NCBI RefSeq assembly: GCF_003112575.1
Contig: NZ_BEWC01000012.1
Coordinates: 62,001-126,000 of the forward strand
Direction of reading: 5' to 3'
Source of the DNA: Streptomyces ardesiacus
GTDB taxonomy: Bacteria; Actinomycetota; Actinomycetes; Streptomycetales; Streptomycetaceae
Length of the DNA: 64,000 nucleotides
Below the pieces are notes generated by a model. The model was not told the origin of the DNA, ran no database searches, and saw only the letters and a list, made by a program, of their open reading frames with translations. Shown one piece after another: positions 42,388 through 50,588 of this stretch (the first letter of the stretch is position 1; the number at the start of each line of letters is the position of its first letter). A program made the translations under genes and the position numbers.

Positions 42388-42740
42388 GTCGTCTCCGAGG
42401 CAGGCCCCACGCCGCCCGCCGCAGGTGTCAGGGCAAGGCGATCCGTCACGGGCCCTCGCCCAGGTTTCCCCGGGGTGCCGGTAGCCGTGTCCGGCGAGCC
42501 TTCGACCGTGGTGCCGTCGCTGCGTGGGTAGCGGATCGGCGGTCTGTGCGGCGTGACCACACTTCGAGCGGGACTCAGCGTAGCGGCCCCGCCCCCTCTC
42601 CGCATCCCATCTCATCGCATCACATCCCATCTCATCACTGTAAGGAGATGAGATGGGATGTGATGCGATCGATTCCTGAGGGTCCAGAAGCGTGGTAGAA
42701 CGGGCCCTCGTACGTCCGCAGCGGACCAGGAGCGAAGTCC
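42388..42740. other. 353-bp divergent intergenic region with repeats
   Basis: No gene is seen. It separates the zinc-finger operon from the coiled-coil gene and holds two direct copies of CATCCCATCTCATC (42603-42616 and 42623-42636), the second forming one arm of a 23-bp inverted repeat. Both outward promoters must lie here. Confidence 0.7.
42614..42669. promoter_or_regulatory. Perfect 23-bp inverted repeat before the coiled-coil gene
   Basis: Positions 42614-42636 and 42647-42669 are perfect complements around the ten bases ACTGTAAGGA. The left arm is overlapped by the direct repeat CATCCCATCTCATC. The size exceeds a normal transcription operator; a partition site, an autoregulatory operator of the downstream protein, or an origin element are all possible. 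Confidence 0.65.
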
Positions 42741-43946
42741 ATGAGCGAGCCCACCGCCGATGCCCCGGCCGGGGAGAGCGCAGAGCAAGAACCCTGCAAG
42801 TTCCCCGGGTGCGGTGATCCGCGGGAGCCGAAGAAGGACCCATCCGCGCCCGGCCCGGCGCCGGAGTACTGCGTCCGTCCGGACCACAACGCCGGTGCGG
42901 CCTGGAGGGCGAGGCGAAAGGCGGCGCGAACCGCCGCAGGCAGGGCGGGCGCCGAGGAGGAGCCCGAGACCGACAAGCCCGTCACGGACTCCGCGGCCGA
43001 CGCGGTGAACGTCCGCGAGGACATCGTCCGCCTGCTCAAGCAGCTCCCCGAATCCCTTGAGCGGTACGTCGGTCTCCTGCAGACGGTCACCGACCCAGAG
43101 GCCGCAGAGGCTCAGGTCATGGCCGTGGAAAGCGAGGCCAACACCCGGGTCGCGGCGGCAGAGGCCCGCGCGGACGCCGAGCGCAACACGAGGATCGCCG
43201 CGGTGAAGGCGAAGGAGGCGGCCGAGGAGGAGAAGGCGGCCGCCAACCAGGCCGCGGAGCAGATGGAGGAGGAGCTGGAGGCCGCCCGTACCCAGTTCGC
43301 CGCCGACGTCGAGCGGATCAAGGCCGAGGCCCAGGCCGACGTCCAGGAGGCGCGCGACCTCCAGGAGCAGCAGCGGCAGGAAGCCGAGCGCCAGATCGAC
43401 GAGGCCCGGCGGACCGCCGAAACCCACGTCAACGCCGCTCGCCAGGGCGCGGCCGACGAGATCGCCGAGATCCGTCGGCGTACGGCCGCGGACGTACGGG
43501 CTGCGGAGGACGCGGCCGGGGAGGCGCGGGTCGAGGCCGAGCGCCAGGTCGCGGAGATGACCCGGACGCTGGAGGAGGCGCAGGCCGCCGCGGCGGCGTC
43601 CGTGGAGGAGGCCCGCGCCGAGGCGGCGCGCCAGATCGAGGAGGCCAACGCGAAGGCCGCGGCCGCGGAGGAACGGGCCCGCGAGGCGCAGGAGAACGCG
43701 CGGCAAGCCCGGAGCGACGCCGACGCCAGGGTGGAGGCGGCCAAGGAGGCGGCCGAGGTCGTCCGCTCCGGCCTGCAGGGCGAACTCGACCGCACGAGCG
43801 CCCGGCTGGAGACCCGGGAGAACCGGGTCGACGAGCTGCGCAACGAGCTGGACGAGCTGAAGGAGAAGCTACGCGACGCCGAGGAGCGAGCGCGTACGGC
43901 CGCGAACGCGCTGCGCGCCCGGGAGGAGCAGGACCGCGCGGAGTAG
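42741..43946 (+). CDS. Long coiled-coil protein with N-terminal Cys/His motif (KfrA-like)
   Basis: A 401-residue protein. Residues about 19-50 hold CKFPGCG...YCVRPDHN followed by WRARRKAARTA, a possible zinc-binding DNA-contact segment. From about 95 to 400 it is one uninterrupted Ala/Glu/Arg coiled coil. This resembles plasmid KfrA-type proteins, which bind operators upstream of their own gene and form filaments that help partition; the large inverted repeat just upstream supports autoregulation. Composition makes sequence homology hard to judge, so the family is tentative. A strong hairpin follows the gene. Confidence 0.68.
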   Translation: MSEPTADAPAGESAEQEPCKFPGCGDPREPKKDPSAPGPAPEYCVRPDHNAGAAWRARRKAARTAAGRAGAEEEPETDKPVTDSAADAVNVREDIVRLLKQLPESLERYVGLLQTVTDPEAAEAQVMAVESEANTRVAAAEARADAERNTRIAAVKAKEAAEEEKAAANQAAEQMEEELEAARTQFAADVERIKAEAQADVQEARDLQEQQRQEAERQIDEARRTAETHVNAARQGAADEIAEIRRRTAADVRAAEDAAGEARVEAERQVAEMTRTLEEAQAAAAASVEEARAEAARQIEEANAKAAAAEERAREAQENARQARSDADARVEAAKEAAEVVRSGLQGELDRTSARLETRENRVDELRNELDELKEKLRDAEERARTAANALRAREEQDRAE

Positions 43947-43997
43947 TCCGCTGGAACAACGCCCTCCCTGGCCGCGGCGCCGCTACGGTGGTCCAGA

Positions 43998-44035
43998 GGG
44001 GCCCGGTACCGCATCCCCCGTCGGTACCGGGCCCC
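43998..44035. terminator. Perfect 14-bp bidirectional terminator
   Basis: GGGGCCCGGTACCG (43998-44011) pairs with CGGTACCGGGCCCC (44022-44035) around ten bases. It lies between the convergent coiled-coil gene and the zinc-finger gene ending at 44038. Confidence 0.8.
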
Positions 44036-44037
44036 TG

Positions 44038-44601
44038 CTAGTTCTTCTCCTGCCGCTGCTGGGCTGCAAGGGCCCGGCGCACGACCTGGATGCGTTCCTG
44101 GTGCGGCAGCTTCGACAACTCGCCCCGCACGGTGCACAGAGCACCCGGCGTCGCCCTGCAGCGTGGACAGGTCACTCGCGACCACTGGTCCTCACCCACA
44201 GCGCGCGTGTTCAGGTTCTTGTACGGGTTGCCGCTGCCGCCGCGGCTACGGGGCAGAGTTGAGGCGGGCGTGGGCTTCGTGGGCTGCTTCGGGGGCGCCT
44301 GCTGTGGGCACGTCCCCGCCGAATGGATCGGCTTCCCGCTGGTCCGGCGTTCTTTGCTGGTGTCCGCGTCTCCCGTGATGGCGTATCCGCAGAACGCGCA
44401 GACGAGGGGGCCGCGGCGCTTACTCGATCGCCGCGGCGCTCTGCTGCTGGCCTTCTTTGGCTTCTGTGCCGGCACGGTCTCCGTGGTCCCGTCGGGCCTG
44501 GTGACAGTGACCTCGGAGGCGGGAGGAGTGGTGTAGGAGCTGAGGCGGGGCGCGGCTTTGTACGTCTGGCCTTTGGCGCCGCCGGCCTTTCGGTGCTTCA
44601 T
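44038..44601 (-). CDS. Basic protein with two zinc motifs
   Basis: A 187-residue basic protein. One Cys pair is VCAFCGYAITGD (about 73-84) with a later GTCPQ; the second is the phage-type finger TCPRCRATPGALCTVRG followed by HQERIQVV (about 145-175), matching the finger in the gene at 34302. Lys/Arg-rich linkers suggest nucleic-acid binding. It follows the ribbon-helix-helix gene by 28 bases. Confidence 0.72.
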   Translation of the reverse strand: MKHRKAGGAKGQTYKAAPRLSSYTTPPASEVTVTRPDGTTETVPAQKPKKASSRAPRRSSKRRGPLVCAFCGYAITGDADTSKERRTSGKPIHSAGTCPQQAPPKQPTKPTPASTLPRSRGGSGNPYKNLNTRAVGEDQWSRVTCPRCRATPGALCTVRGELSKLPHQERIQVVRRALAAQQRQEKN

Positions 44602-44629
44602 GCGGCGAGAGTGTAGAAGCAGCGGGGAC

Positions 44630-44848
44630 TCAGTCGGCGTAGTCGTGTCGGACCGGAGCGTTCTGGGCGGCGATCGTCTCGGCGGCCTGTTCGAGGGCGG
44701 CGAGGAATGGGTCATTGGCCGCGGCGAGGATCGCGTCGCGCATGAAGTCGTCGACGTCCTTCCCGGCGACTTCCGCAGCACGGTAGACCTGATTCTGCTC
44801 GGCGGCCGACAGGGGCACGGCGAGGGCCGAGACGCGAGCGAAGTGCAT
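44630..44848 (-). CDS. Ribbon-helix-helix protein (antitoxin-like)
   Basis: A 72-residue protein with the strand VSALAVPLSAAEQN and two helices NQVYRAAEVAGK and VDDFMRDAILAAAND, the pattern of DUF1778-like ribbon-helix-helix antitoxins. Such proteins bind operator DNA as dimers and neutralise GNAT-type toxins. No toxin gene is adjacent (the nearest GNAT gene is 16 kb away), so it may simply be a repressor. The start is ATG 44848. Confidence 0.68.
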   Translation of the reverse strand: MHFARVSALAVPLSAAEQNQVYRAAEVAGKDVDDFMRDAILAAANDPFLAALEQAAETIAAQNAPVRHDYAD

Positions 44849-44901
44849 GCGGGGACCGTACCAGCGCCCTGGGGCCGTTCAGGCGCCTTCCTGGGGGTGA
44901 T

Positions 44902-45915
44902 CTAGGTCGTGCCCTCGGTGGCCTGTCGCTGCGCGAGGAGGGTGCGGCGCATCGTCTCCCACCTGGTCGGCACCAGGTCCTGCTCCGGCACGTTGGCGGC
45001 GTCCTGCCTCTTCTGCACGGCGTCGGCGACCTTCTTGTACCACTTGCTGATGCCGCGGCGGTGGATCGGTACGCCGGCGTCGGGGTTGGGCGGGGTCGAC
45101 AGCCACAGGTGCCGGGGAACGCCGCCTTGCAGGCGGGTGATCAGCTCGGTGCGGCGCCGCAGCCAGTCCTCCAGGCGGCGCGCGGTGTCCGGGCTCAGTG
45201 CGACGGTCTCGGGCTCGGGAATCCGCCCGCGCAGACCTCCCTGCGGCTGGCGGATCAGGGTCAGGGTGCTTGTCGACGCGGTGAGCGTCAGGTCCTCGAG
45301 GAGCATGGACTCCAGCTCGCCGAGGCGCGGCAGGACGTCACGCATGACGCCCCACATGGCCAGGCCGCGCACGATGACGTCGGGCCGGTTCACCTCGGGC
45401 CACTGGTCGGCCTCGGCCTCCAGGTGCGTGGTGATGAGGTCAGCGAACTGCGGGGACACCGTGGGGCGCAGCGTCATCGGCGGCATGTCGGGGGCCTCGA
45501 ACGGAATCCGCGCCTGCCGGGCGAACGCCTCCAGGCAGTAGATCCGGATGCGTTCGGAGGCGTCCACGCTGGTGGGGTCGGTGGACACCGTGGGCATGGA
45601 CCGCAGGAACCCGCCGCGGCCCAGGAGCAGGTACGCGTGTACGGCGTCGGGGGCGAGGAGGTCCTCGAGGGAGTCGCCGGCCGTCTCGGACAGGCCCAGG
45701 GGCAGGGCAATGGCCAGTTCCCCAGCGACCCATTCGAGCTGCTGCAGGCGCGCGTCGGAGACGACGTCCTTGGCCTTGCGGTTGACCGTGCGGAACACGT
45801 CGAGGACGCGTTCCAGCTCGAGGACCGCGTCCGCGGTCGAGGGCACGACGGTGAGCGCGGCCGCCGGCGTCGAGCGGTCGCCGCTGTCGCTGAGGTGGCG
45901 GGCGGTCGAACTCAT
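44902..45915 (-). CDS. Tyrosine-recombinase-like protein lacking the catalytic end
   Basis: A 337-residue protein with the shape of a tyrosine recombinase: core-binding helices up to about 165, then RDVLPRLGELESMLLEDLTL (about 195-214) where the first catalytic Arg box lies, VALSPDTARRLEDWL, and HLWLSTPPNPDAGVPIHRRG with KWYKKVADAV. The HxxR box and the nucleophilic Tyr are not found: the chain ends LVPTRWETMRRTLLAQ. It is therefore probably inactive as a recombinase, or a DNA-binding derivative. It directly follows the terminase, an odd place for an integrase. ATG 45915 begins the best frame; a longer version from 45978 is open. Confidence 0.6.
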   Translation of the reverse strand: MSSTARHLSDSGDRSTPAAALTVVPSTADAVLELERVLDVFRTVNRKAKDVVSDARLQQLEWVAGELAIALPLGLSETAGDSLEDLLAPDAVHAYLLLGRGGFLRSMPTVSTDPTSVDASERIRIYCLEAFARQARIPFEAPDMPPMTLRPTVSPQFADLITTHLEAEADQWPEVNRPDVIVRGLAMWGVMRDVLPRLGELESMLLEDLTLTASTSTLTLIRQPQGGLRGRIPEPETVALSPDTARRLEDWLRRRTELITRLQGGVPRHLWLSTPPNPDAGVPIHRRGISKWYKKVADAVQKRQDAANVPEQDLVPTRWETMRRTLLAQRQATEGTT

Positions 45916-45961
45916 GGCACTAGATATTGCCCTGTGCCGGTGACAGCGGATGCACCTTGGC

Positions 45962-47758
45962 CTAGTTGAGTAGGCCACGGCGCCGCGGCGGGTTGATCGG
46001 CTCCGGTTCGTACACGGTGAGCAGGGCGGCGTCGGCGCGGTCCGGGGACTTCATGCCGCGGGCCTTCATCGCCTTCTTCGACTCGACGACGCTGTACCCG
46101 GCGGTGTTCGAGCCCAGCTTGGGTGTGGAGAGCTGGATACCGGCCTGCCGGTCGACGCGGAGGCGGAGCCGGCCGGTACCGGTCGACGGGTCCGGCTGGA
46201 GGAGCGCCCGGGTGGCGAGCCACATCTCGTCACGCTTGCGGTACGGGCGCATGACCGCGCCCGGGTCGTCCTGTGAGGGCGACTCGGAGACCATGACGCC
46301 CACGATCTGCGCCTGGTGGGTGCCGTTCTCCGCCCAGATCTCCAGCATGCTGGTGGCGCCGTGGCCGATGCCGTTCTTGTCGATCTTCACGCGGACGGGA
46401 TGCGGGGAGTTGAGGGCCTCAGCGAGGCGCTGCGCGGCCTTGATCTCCTCGAGGATCTTCTCCGCGACCTTCACCTGGTTGTCGTTGGTGGTGCCGGAGC
46501 TGGCGTGGCGCATCTCGATCGCGTCGCCGACGGCGCGGTAGATGGTGAATTCGTCGCCGCCGTCGGCCGCGACGTCCACGCCGAGCCTGATCCAGGCGCC
46601 TTCCTTCACGGTGTGGGTGGCGGTCTCGCCTTCCAGGCCGAGGTCGCACAGGCGGTGCCAGCCGGGCCCGGTGGGGTCTTCGCTGTTCTGGGCGTCTTCG
46701 ACCCAGGTCACGGGTATCGCGAGGCCGCCGCCGCCCTTGGGGAACTTGGCGTGCACCTTGGCGATGACGTACGGGTGGTCTTCGCCGTACTCGCGGAGCG
46801 TGCGGTCCACCCAGTCCTGGTCTGGAAGGTGGATCGCGAGGGAGTGCGCGGGGACGCCGGAGGGGCAGTCATTGCAGTACGGGACGCGTTCGCGGGTGAT
46901 CGCCGGGGAGTCGAAAGTCGCGATCGGGATGGTGACCGTGGAGGGTTCCTCGGGGTCTTCGCCCTCCTCGCACAGGGTTTCGAACCAGCTCCTCGGGTCG
47001 TCCATCGCCGGGTTGCCGATGGCCAGCATCCGCGCATCGCCGGTGAGGAGGTTATTTGTCCCGTTTCCGATCGTGCGGGCGATACCGCCGGCCTCGTCGA
47101 CGACGATGAGGAGCTTGGGCGTTCCGTGGATGCCCTGCATGGCCGCTTCGTCATTTTCGGGCGCGGTGAAGCCGTACGCCACGATGACGTCGTTGCCCCA
47201 CTGATCAGGGATTTTCCACTGGGTGGTGTCGCAGTAGCCGGGCAGGCCCGCGCGCGCCACGGTCTTCCTGATGTGCGGCCAGAGCTGGTTCCGGACCTGC
47301 CGGAACCGGGTCGCGGTGGTGACGATGACCATCGTGCCGGGGGCGTTGACCGCTCCGGCCCAGGCGACGAGCCTGCCCGCGATCCAGGTCTTCCCCACAC
47401 CGAAGCCGGCCGGGACGGCGATGCGCTTCTTGAAGGGGACGGCGTCGACGATCTCCCGCTGACGGCTCCAGATCGATTCTCCGAGGACGTCCTCGATGAA
47501 GCCGGACGGGGTGTCGTGCCACAGGCCGTACATGGAGCCGGTGGCCCGCTCGACCTCCCGCATGACGTGCGGCCGCTCGCGGGTGCTGATGTCGTGCTTG
47601 AAGGCGTGGCGTCGGGCGGCGACAGGGGCACGGAGCAGGAGGTCGGCGACGTTGGAGGCGTCGCGGGAGATGACGCCGGGCTGGCGCCCGTTCCGCAGCT
47701 CCCGGGCCGGAGGGACCACGCGGGGGCGTGTGGGGGGCGAGAGCTGCTTGCGGGGCAT
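45962..47758 (-). CDS. terL: Phage large terminase subunit
   Basis: A 598-residue packaging motor. The N-terminal part includes MYGLWHDTPSGFIEDVLG (about 75-92). The ATPase has Walker A VPAGFGVGKTWIAGR (about 113-127), Walker B LLIVVDEAGGIA (about 212-223) and the coupling segment MLAIGNPAMDD. The nuclease has WIRLGVDVAADGGDEFTIYR (first acidic cluster, about 386), DKNGIGHG (about 457) and a late acidic motif SPDRADAALLTVY (about 575). It cuts concatemeric DNA and pumps it through the portal. The ATG lies 39 nt from a conserved promoter motif and has no ribosome site, so the mRNA is probably leaderless. Confidence 0.93.
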   Translation of the reverse strand: MPRKQLSPPTRPRVVPPARELRNGRQPGVISRDASNVADLLLRAPVAARRHAFKHDISTRERPHVMREVERATGSMYGLWHDTPSGFIEDVLGESIWSRQREIVDAVPFKKRIAVPAGFGVGKTWIAGRLVAWAGAVNAPGTMVIVTTATRFRQVRNQLWPHIRKTVARAGLPGYCDTTQWKIPDQWGNDVIVAYGFTAPENDEAAMQGIHGTPKLLIVVDEAGGIARTIGNGTNNLLTGDARMLAIGNPAMDDPRSWFETLCEEGEDPEEPSTVTIPIATFDSPAITRERVPYCNDCPSGVPAHSLAIHLPDQDWVDRTLREYGEDHPYVIAKVHAKFPKGGGGLAIPVTWVEDAQNSEDPTGPGWHRLCDLGLEGETATHTVKEGAWIRLGVDVAADGGDEFTIYRAVGDAIEMRHASSGTTNDNQVKVAEKILEEIKAAQRLAEALNSPHPVRVKIDKNGIGHGATSMLEIWAENGTHQAQIVGVMVSESPSQDDPGAVMRPYRKRDEMWLATRALLQPDPSTGTGRLRLRVDRQAGIQLSTPKLGSNTAGYSVVESKKAMKARGMKSPDRADAALLTVYEPEPINPPRRRGLLN

Positions 47759-47796
47759 GGCGGGGAAGGTGCATCCCGCGGGGGTCTAGTGTCGCG
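47759..47796 (-). promoter_or_regulatory. Promoter-like motif of the terminase gene (leaderless type)
   Basis: From 47796 on the minus strand: CGCGACACTAGA, CACCTT at offsets 26-31, ATG at offset 39. The clearest support for leaderless expression, since the ATG is the only start consistent with the terminase fold. Confidence 0.62.
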
Positions 47797-47922
47797 GCTT
47801 GGCCGGGGCCCATGCCCAGGCCGCCGGCCAAGCCGCGTGGTCCGGCACGGACCAGAACCGAACTGCTCTCACCTCCGCCCTTTCACCAGGTAGGAACCCG
47901 TGCCGGAAGTCTGTGCCGGGCA

Positions 47923-47956
47923 GCGGCCCCGCTCCGGGGAGGTGGAGCGGGGCCGC
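47923..47956 (-). terminator. 13-bp hairpin upstream of the terminase promoter
   Basis: GCGGCCCCGCTCC pairs with GGAGCGGGGCCGC around eight bases. It lies between the gene ending at 48054 and the terminase promoter, insulating the latter. The rest of 47797-48053 contains G runs and no gene. Confidence 0.65.
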
Positions 47957-48053
47957 CCCCTGCGGGGGGGGGTGCGGCCGGAGTGCTTCGCCCGGGGGGG
48001 ATCGGGGTTAGAGGGCCAGCCGCACTCTGTAGTACGTCGCGCGCCGGATTCTG

Positions 48054-48743
48054 TTACGCCTTCGGCCAGTAGTCCCGACGGATGTCCGTGAACGAGGAGG
48101 GCTTGCGGAACAGGGCATCGACGCTGAGCGGGGCGCTGTCGAAGGTGAGGGGACTGCCCGGGGCCGTTCCGTCGAGTATGTCCAGGTCGATGCCTGCGGT
48201 CACCAGGCGCGGCGTCCCGCCGTTCCGCATGGCGTTCTGCAGGCGCGTCAGTTCCTCCTCGGTCAGCGGCACACCCCACCGTCGGGTGTCGAGGGGGACG
48301 GCGGTGAAGGTGAGCGGGGTGACGCCCTGGCCGTCGGTGTCGCCGAAGTCCACCCCCACGGTGCGATCGACACGTTCGACCGTGCCGATGAGCTTGAGGA
48401 GCGCGGCGACCGCGGAGCAGCCGGGGCAGTCGCACTCCTCCAGGGCCTGAGTGGCAGCCGCGGGGGTGTCCGTGGGCGCCTCGGCGGCCGGTTCGTCGAC
48501 GGCGGCCGCCGCGGTGGTCGCGTCGAGGCTGGCGAGCATGTCCTGCTCCTCCTCGGCCCGCCGTATCGCCTGCCGGAAGATCTCCATCTCCGACTCGACG
48601 ACGCTGCGCTCCAGCGGCGAGAGCTGGAACCACGGGGTGGACTCCTGGCCGGCGCTCTGGAGGAACGCCCGGCGGGTCTCGTAGAAGTGCCTCGTCAGGT
48701 TCCGCGGGAGGGTCGTGCGCATGGGCATGGATCGCATCGTCAT
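48054..48743 (-). CDS. Hypothetical protein upstream of the terminase
   Basis: A 229-residue protein. A helical N-terminal half (ESTPWFQLSPLERSVVESEM, then helices to about 75) leads through an Ala/Pro linker to CDCPGCSAVAALLKLI and a beta-rich C-terminal section ending FTDIRRDYWPKA. No family recognised. The start is uncertain because ATG codons at 48743, 48737, 48728 and 48722 lack a ribosome site. Being next to the terminase it could be a packaging accessory protein. Confidence 0.6.
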   Translation of the reverse strand: MTMRSMPMRTTLPRNLTRHFYETRRAFLQSAGQESTPWFQLSPLERSVVESEMEIFRQAIRRAEEEQDMLASLDATTAAAAVDEPAAEAPTDTPAAATQALEECDCPGCSAVAALLKLIGTVERVDRTVGVDFGDTDGQGVTPLTFTAVPLDTRRWGVPLTEEELTRLQNAMRNGGTPRLVTAGIDLDILDGTAPGSPLTFDSAPLSVDALFRKPSSFTDIRRDYWPKA

Positions 48744-49085
48744 ATCTGGGGGAACGCCAACGGCCGGAATTTGTGACACCCCTCCCCTGCGCCGCCTTGT
48801 CGCTGCCGCTGCGCTGGGAGTCCGGATCGGGGCTCGCTGGAGGCGATGCGCGCCGATGCCTGAGCGAAGCGAAGGCATCGGAACTCTTACTTCATTGTGA
48901 TGCTTGATCTTCTTACTAAAGGGGCCTGATCTACCGGCGACCGGGCCCCCGGCGGCCGTTTCACCGGAAGCCGGATTTTCAGGCCCCGGTGACCGGCGCC
49001 TGATATTCAGGCCCCGGTCTGACCTGCGGGCAAAGGGAAGGACCGGCCTCCGAAGGGTTCGGGGCCGGTCCTGATGTGGCGACGG
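48744..49085. other. 342-bp noncoding region near the terminase (possible packaging locus)
   Basis: No gene fits. It contains an A+T-rich stretch (about 48880-48925), a hairpin GATGCCT...AGGCATC, two copies of TTCAGGCCCCGGT (48978 and 49006), the palindrome GCCTGATATTCAGGC, and the terminator at 49039. Noncoding DNA with repeats near terminase genes often carries the cos or pac site; nothing proves this here. Confidence 0.45.
49039..49072 (-). terminator. Strong terminator after the two-HTH packaging-region gene
   Basis: AGGACCGGCC pairs with GGCCGGTCCT, with an inner CCGAA/TTCGG stem, directly downstream of the stop at 49086. Confidence 0.75.
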
Positions 49086-49715
49086 TCAGCGCTGCTTTTG
49101 GGCGCGTTCACGGGCGGCGCGGGCGGCCGCCTGCTGCTGCCAGATGAGCTTCTTGCCGACGCCGGCGTGCTCGGCGATCTTCGGCCCGTCCCAGCCGTAC
49201 GGCTCCTCCGAGAGCGCCAGTGCGGCATCCCGCATGAAGACCACGGCCACGCCCCGGCGAGCCCTGGCCGCCTCGATGATCTTGCCGTTCTCCCGCAGCG
49301 TCTCCCCGGGTGAGTCGGTGATGTGCGGGACCTTGGCCTTCCGGGCGATCTTCTGCAGCTCCTTGTCGCTCATCCGGGCCGGGAGGCGCTTCTTCGGGTC
49401 GCCGTAGACGGCCTGGCTCTGGATCTCGCGCACGGCGTTCTTGGTGATGCCCGCCATCCGCCCGAGGTGGGCGCCCTCGTAGAGGTCGTGGAAGTACAGG
49501 CTGGCCAGGGCGGCGTTCCGGTCTTCGATGTGCAGGGCAATCTCGGCGTCGGCCTGTCGGATGGTCTCCGCGGCCCGCTCGACTCGGTCGTCGGGGCGGG
49601 CGATGGCTCCCAGCTCGTTGCGGACCGCGGTCTCGGCGGCCTCACGGATCTTCTCGTAGTCCGGGACGTCCAGGCTCAGCTTCTTGGCGCTGCGGGGCAT
49701 GTCTCGGGTCTCCAT
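49086..49715 (-). CDS. DNA-binding-like protein (possible small terminase)
   Basis: A 209-residue charged helical protein with two HTH-like blocks: HLGRMAGITKNAVREIQSQ (about 82-100) and GPKIAEHAGVGKKLIWQQQ (about 180-198). Small terminase subunits are DNA-binding proteins encoded upstream of the large subunit, so position and fold are compatible, but the length and the double HTH also fit other regulators. A start at 49715 or at ATG 49697 is possible. Transcribed toward the terminase but separated by a strong terminator. Confidence 0.6.
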   Translation of the reverse strand: METRDMPRSAKKLSLDVPDYEKIREAAETAVRNELGAIARPDDRVERAAETIRQADAEIALHIEDRNAALASLYFHDLYEGAHLGRMAGITKNAVREIQSQAVYGDPKKRLPARMSDKELQKIARKAKVPHITDSPGETLRENGKIIEAARARRGVAVVFMRDAALALSEEPYGWDGPKIAEHAGVGKKLIWQQQAAARAARERAQKQR

Positions 49716-49792
49716 CTCACGCTGTGGCGCTTACTGCGCCTGGCGCCGACTGGGGTAACCCCACGCCGGCGCACAACGGAAGAATAGTACAG

Positions 49793-50068
49793 CTACGAGA
49801 GTCCCGTGTCAGTGTGACGGTGGCGCACCGGCACTGACCTGCACCGGAGCACCGCGAACGCGACGCCTCCCACGATCAAGACTCGTCCCTGCCCGTCCCG
49901 GGCCCGGGTCTGCCCGGGGGCTGGGTCGCGCGGAGTGTCCGTCACGGCGATCCGTCCGACGCCGAGGGCCGGACCGTGCGGGAGACGGACGGCCCACAGC
50001 AGCCACGGCCCCAGCCGCAGCCCGCGCGGCCGCCGTACGCGGGTCTTCACCGTGACGCGGGGGCTCAT
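49793..50068 (-). CDS. Small basic hypothetical protein
   Basis: A 91-residue protein, basic and Pro/Gly-rich, with a short hydrophobic strand (RVLIVGGVAFAVLRC). Function unknown. ATG 50068 overlaps the upstream stop as ATGA. Last of four coupled genes that begin with the HNH nuclease. Confidence 0.6.
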   Translation of the reverse strand: MSPRVTVKTRVRRPRGLRLGPWLLWAVRLPHGPALGVGRIAVTDTPRDPAPGQTRARDGQGRVLIVGGVAFAVLRCRSVPVRHRHTDTGLS

Positions 50069-50466
50069 GAGCGCCGCCCCTTGTGCAGGGCCTTGCACCT
50101 GTCCAGCAGCCGCTTGTGCTCGGGCCACTCCGAGCGGGGCGCCAGCGCGAACACGGCAGCGGACACGCCGGAGATCATGAACTCGACGCCGGCCTTCCTC
50201 CGGCCGTCGGCGTGCAGCACCCACGCCACACCGAAGATCACCGGGGGCGCGGCGGGCGTGGCTCGCCACACCCCGGCGGTGAACCGGCCGACGTCGACGA
50301 AGTGCGCCCGCCGGACCGACGTGAGCAGCGACAGCACGAAGTACACCAGCGCACACAGCGGGGAGACCGCCATCCACAGCAGGCCCGCACAGCCGACCGT
50401 GAAGGCGGCCTCACCGCACCGCAGCGCCAGGCACGGCTTGTCAGGGGGACAGTGCCGGTTCGTCAC
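50065..50466 (-). CDS. Membrane protein
   Basis: A 133-residue protein with hydrophobic segments at about 20-50 (AGLLWMAVSPLCALVYFVLSLL), 72-85 and 95-110. GTG 50466 overlaps the stop of the 41-residue gene. The N-terminal CPPDKPCLALRC could bind metal or form disulfides. Function unknown. Confidence 0.65.
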   Translation of the reverse strand: MTNRHCPPDKPCLALRCGEAAFTVGCAGLLWMAVSPLCALVYFVLSLLTSVRRAHFVDVGRFTAGVWRATPAAPPVIFGVAWVLHADGRRKAGVEFMISGVSAAVFALAPRSEWPEHKRLLDRCKALHKGRRS

Positions 50467-50588
50467 TTGCGCCCCCAGGAGAACAGGAAGTCGAGGAGCC
50501 CCTCGACCAGGCCCTCGGCGACAGCGGCGGCCCACTCGAACGGGCCTCGTCGTGGCGCGCGGCCGCGGCTGCGGCGGGCCCGGGTCAT
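50463..50588 (-). CDS. 41-aa protein with basic start and amphipathic helix
   Basis: The peptide begins with TRARRSRGRAPRR and continues as a hydrophobic helix (AAAVAEGLVEGLLDFLFSW). ATG 50588 and the stop overlap the neighbours on both sides. Membrane association is likely. It is kept because the two 4-bp overlaps are hard to explain by chance. Confidence 0.6.
   Translation of the reverse strand: MTRARRSRGRAPRRGPFEWAAAVAEGLVEGLLDFLFSWGRK

Noticed and set aside
44630..44848. A toxin-antitoxin pair with the ribbon-helix-helix protein
   Set aside because: The neighbours are a zinc-motif protein and the recombinase-like protein; no GNAT or PIN-type toxin is adjacent.
48830..48890. Stem-rich segment around GATGCCT...AGGCATC considered as a tRNA or structured RNA gene
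   Set aside because: It forms one short hairpin but no cloverleaf or second conserved stem; kept only as part of the noncoding gap.
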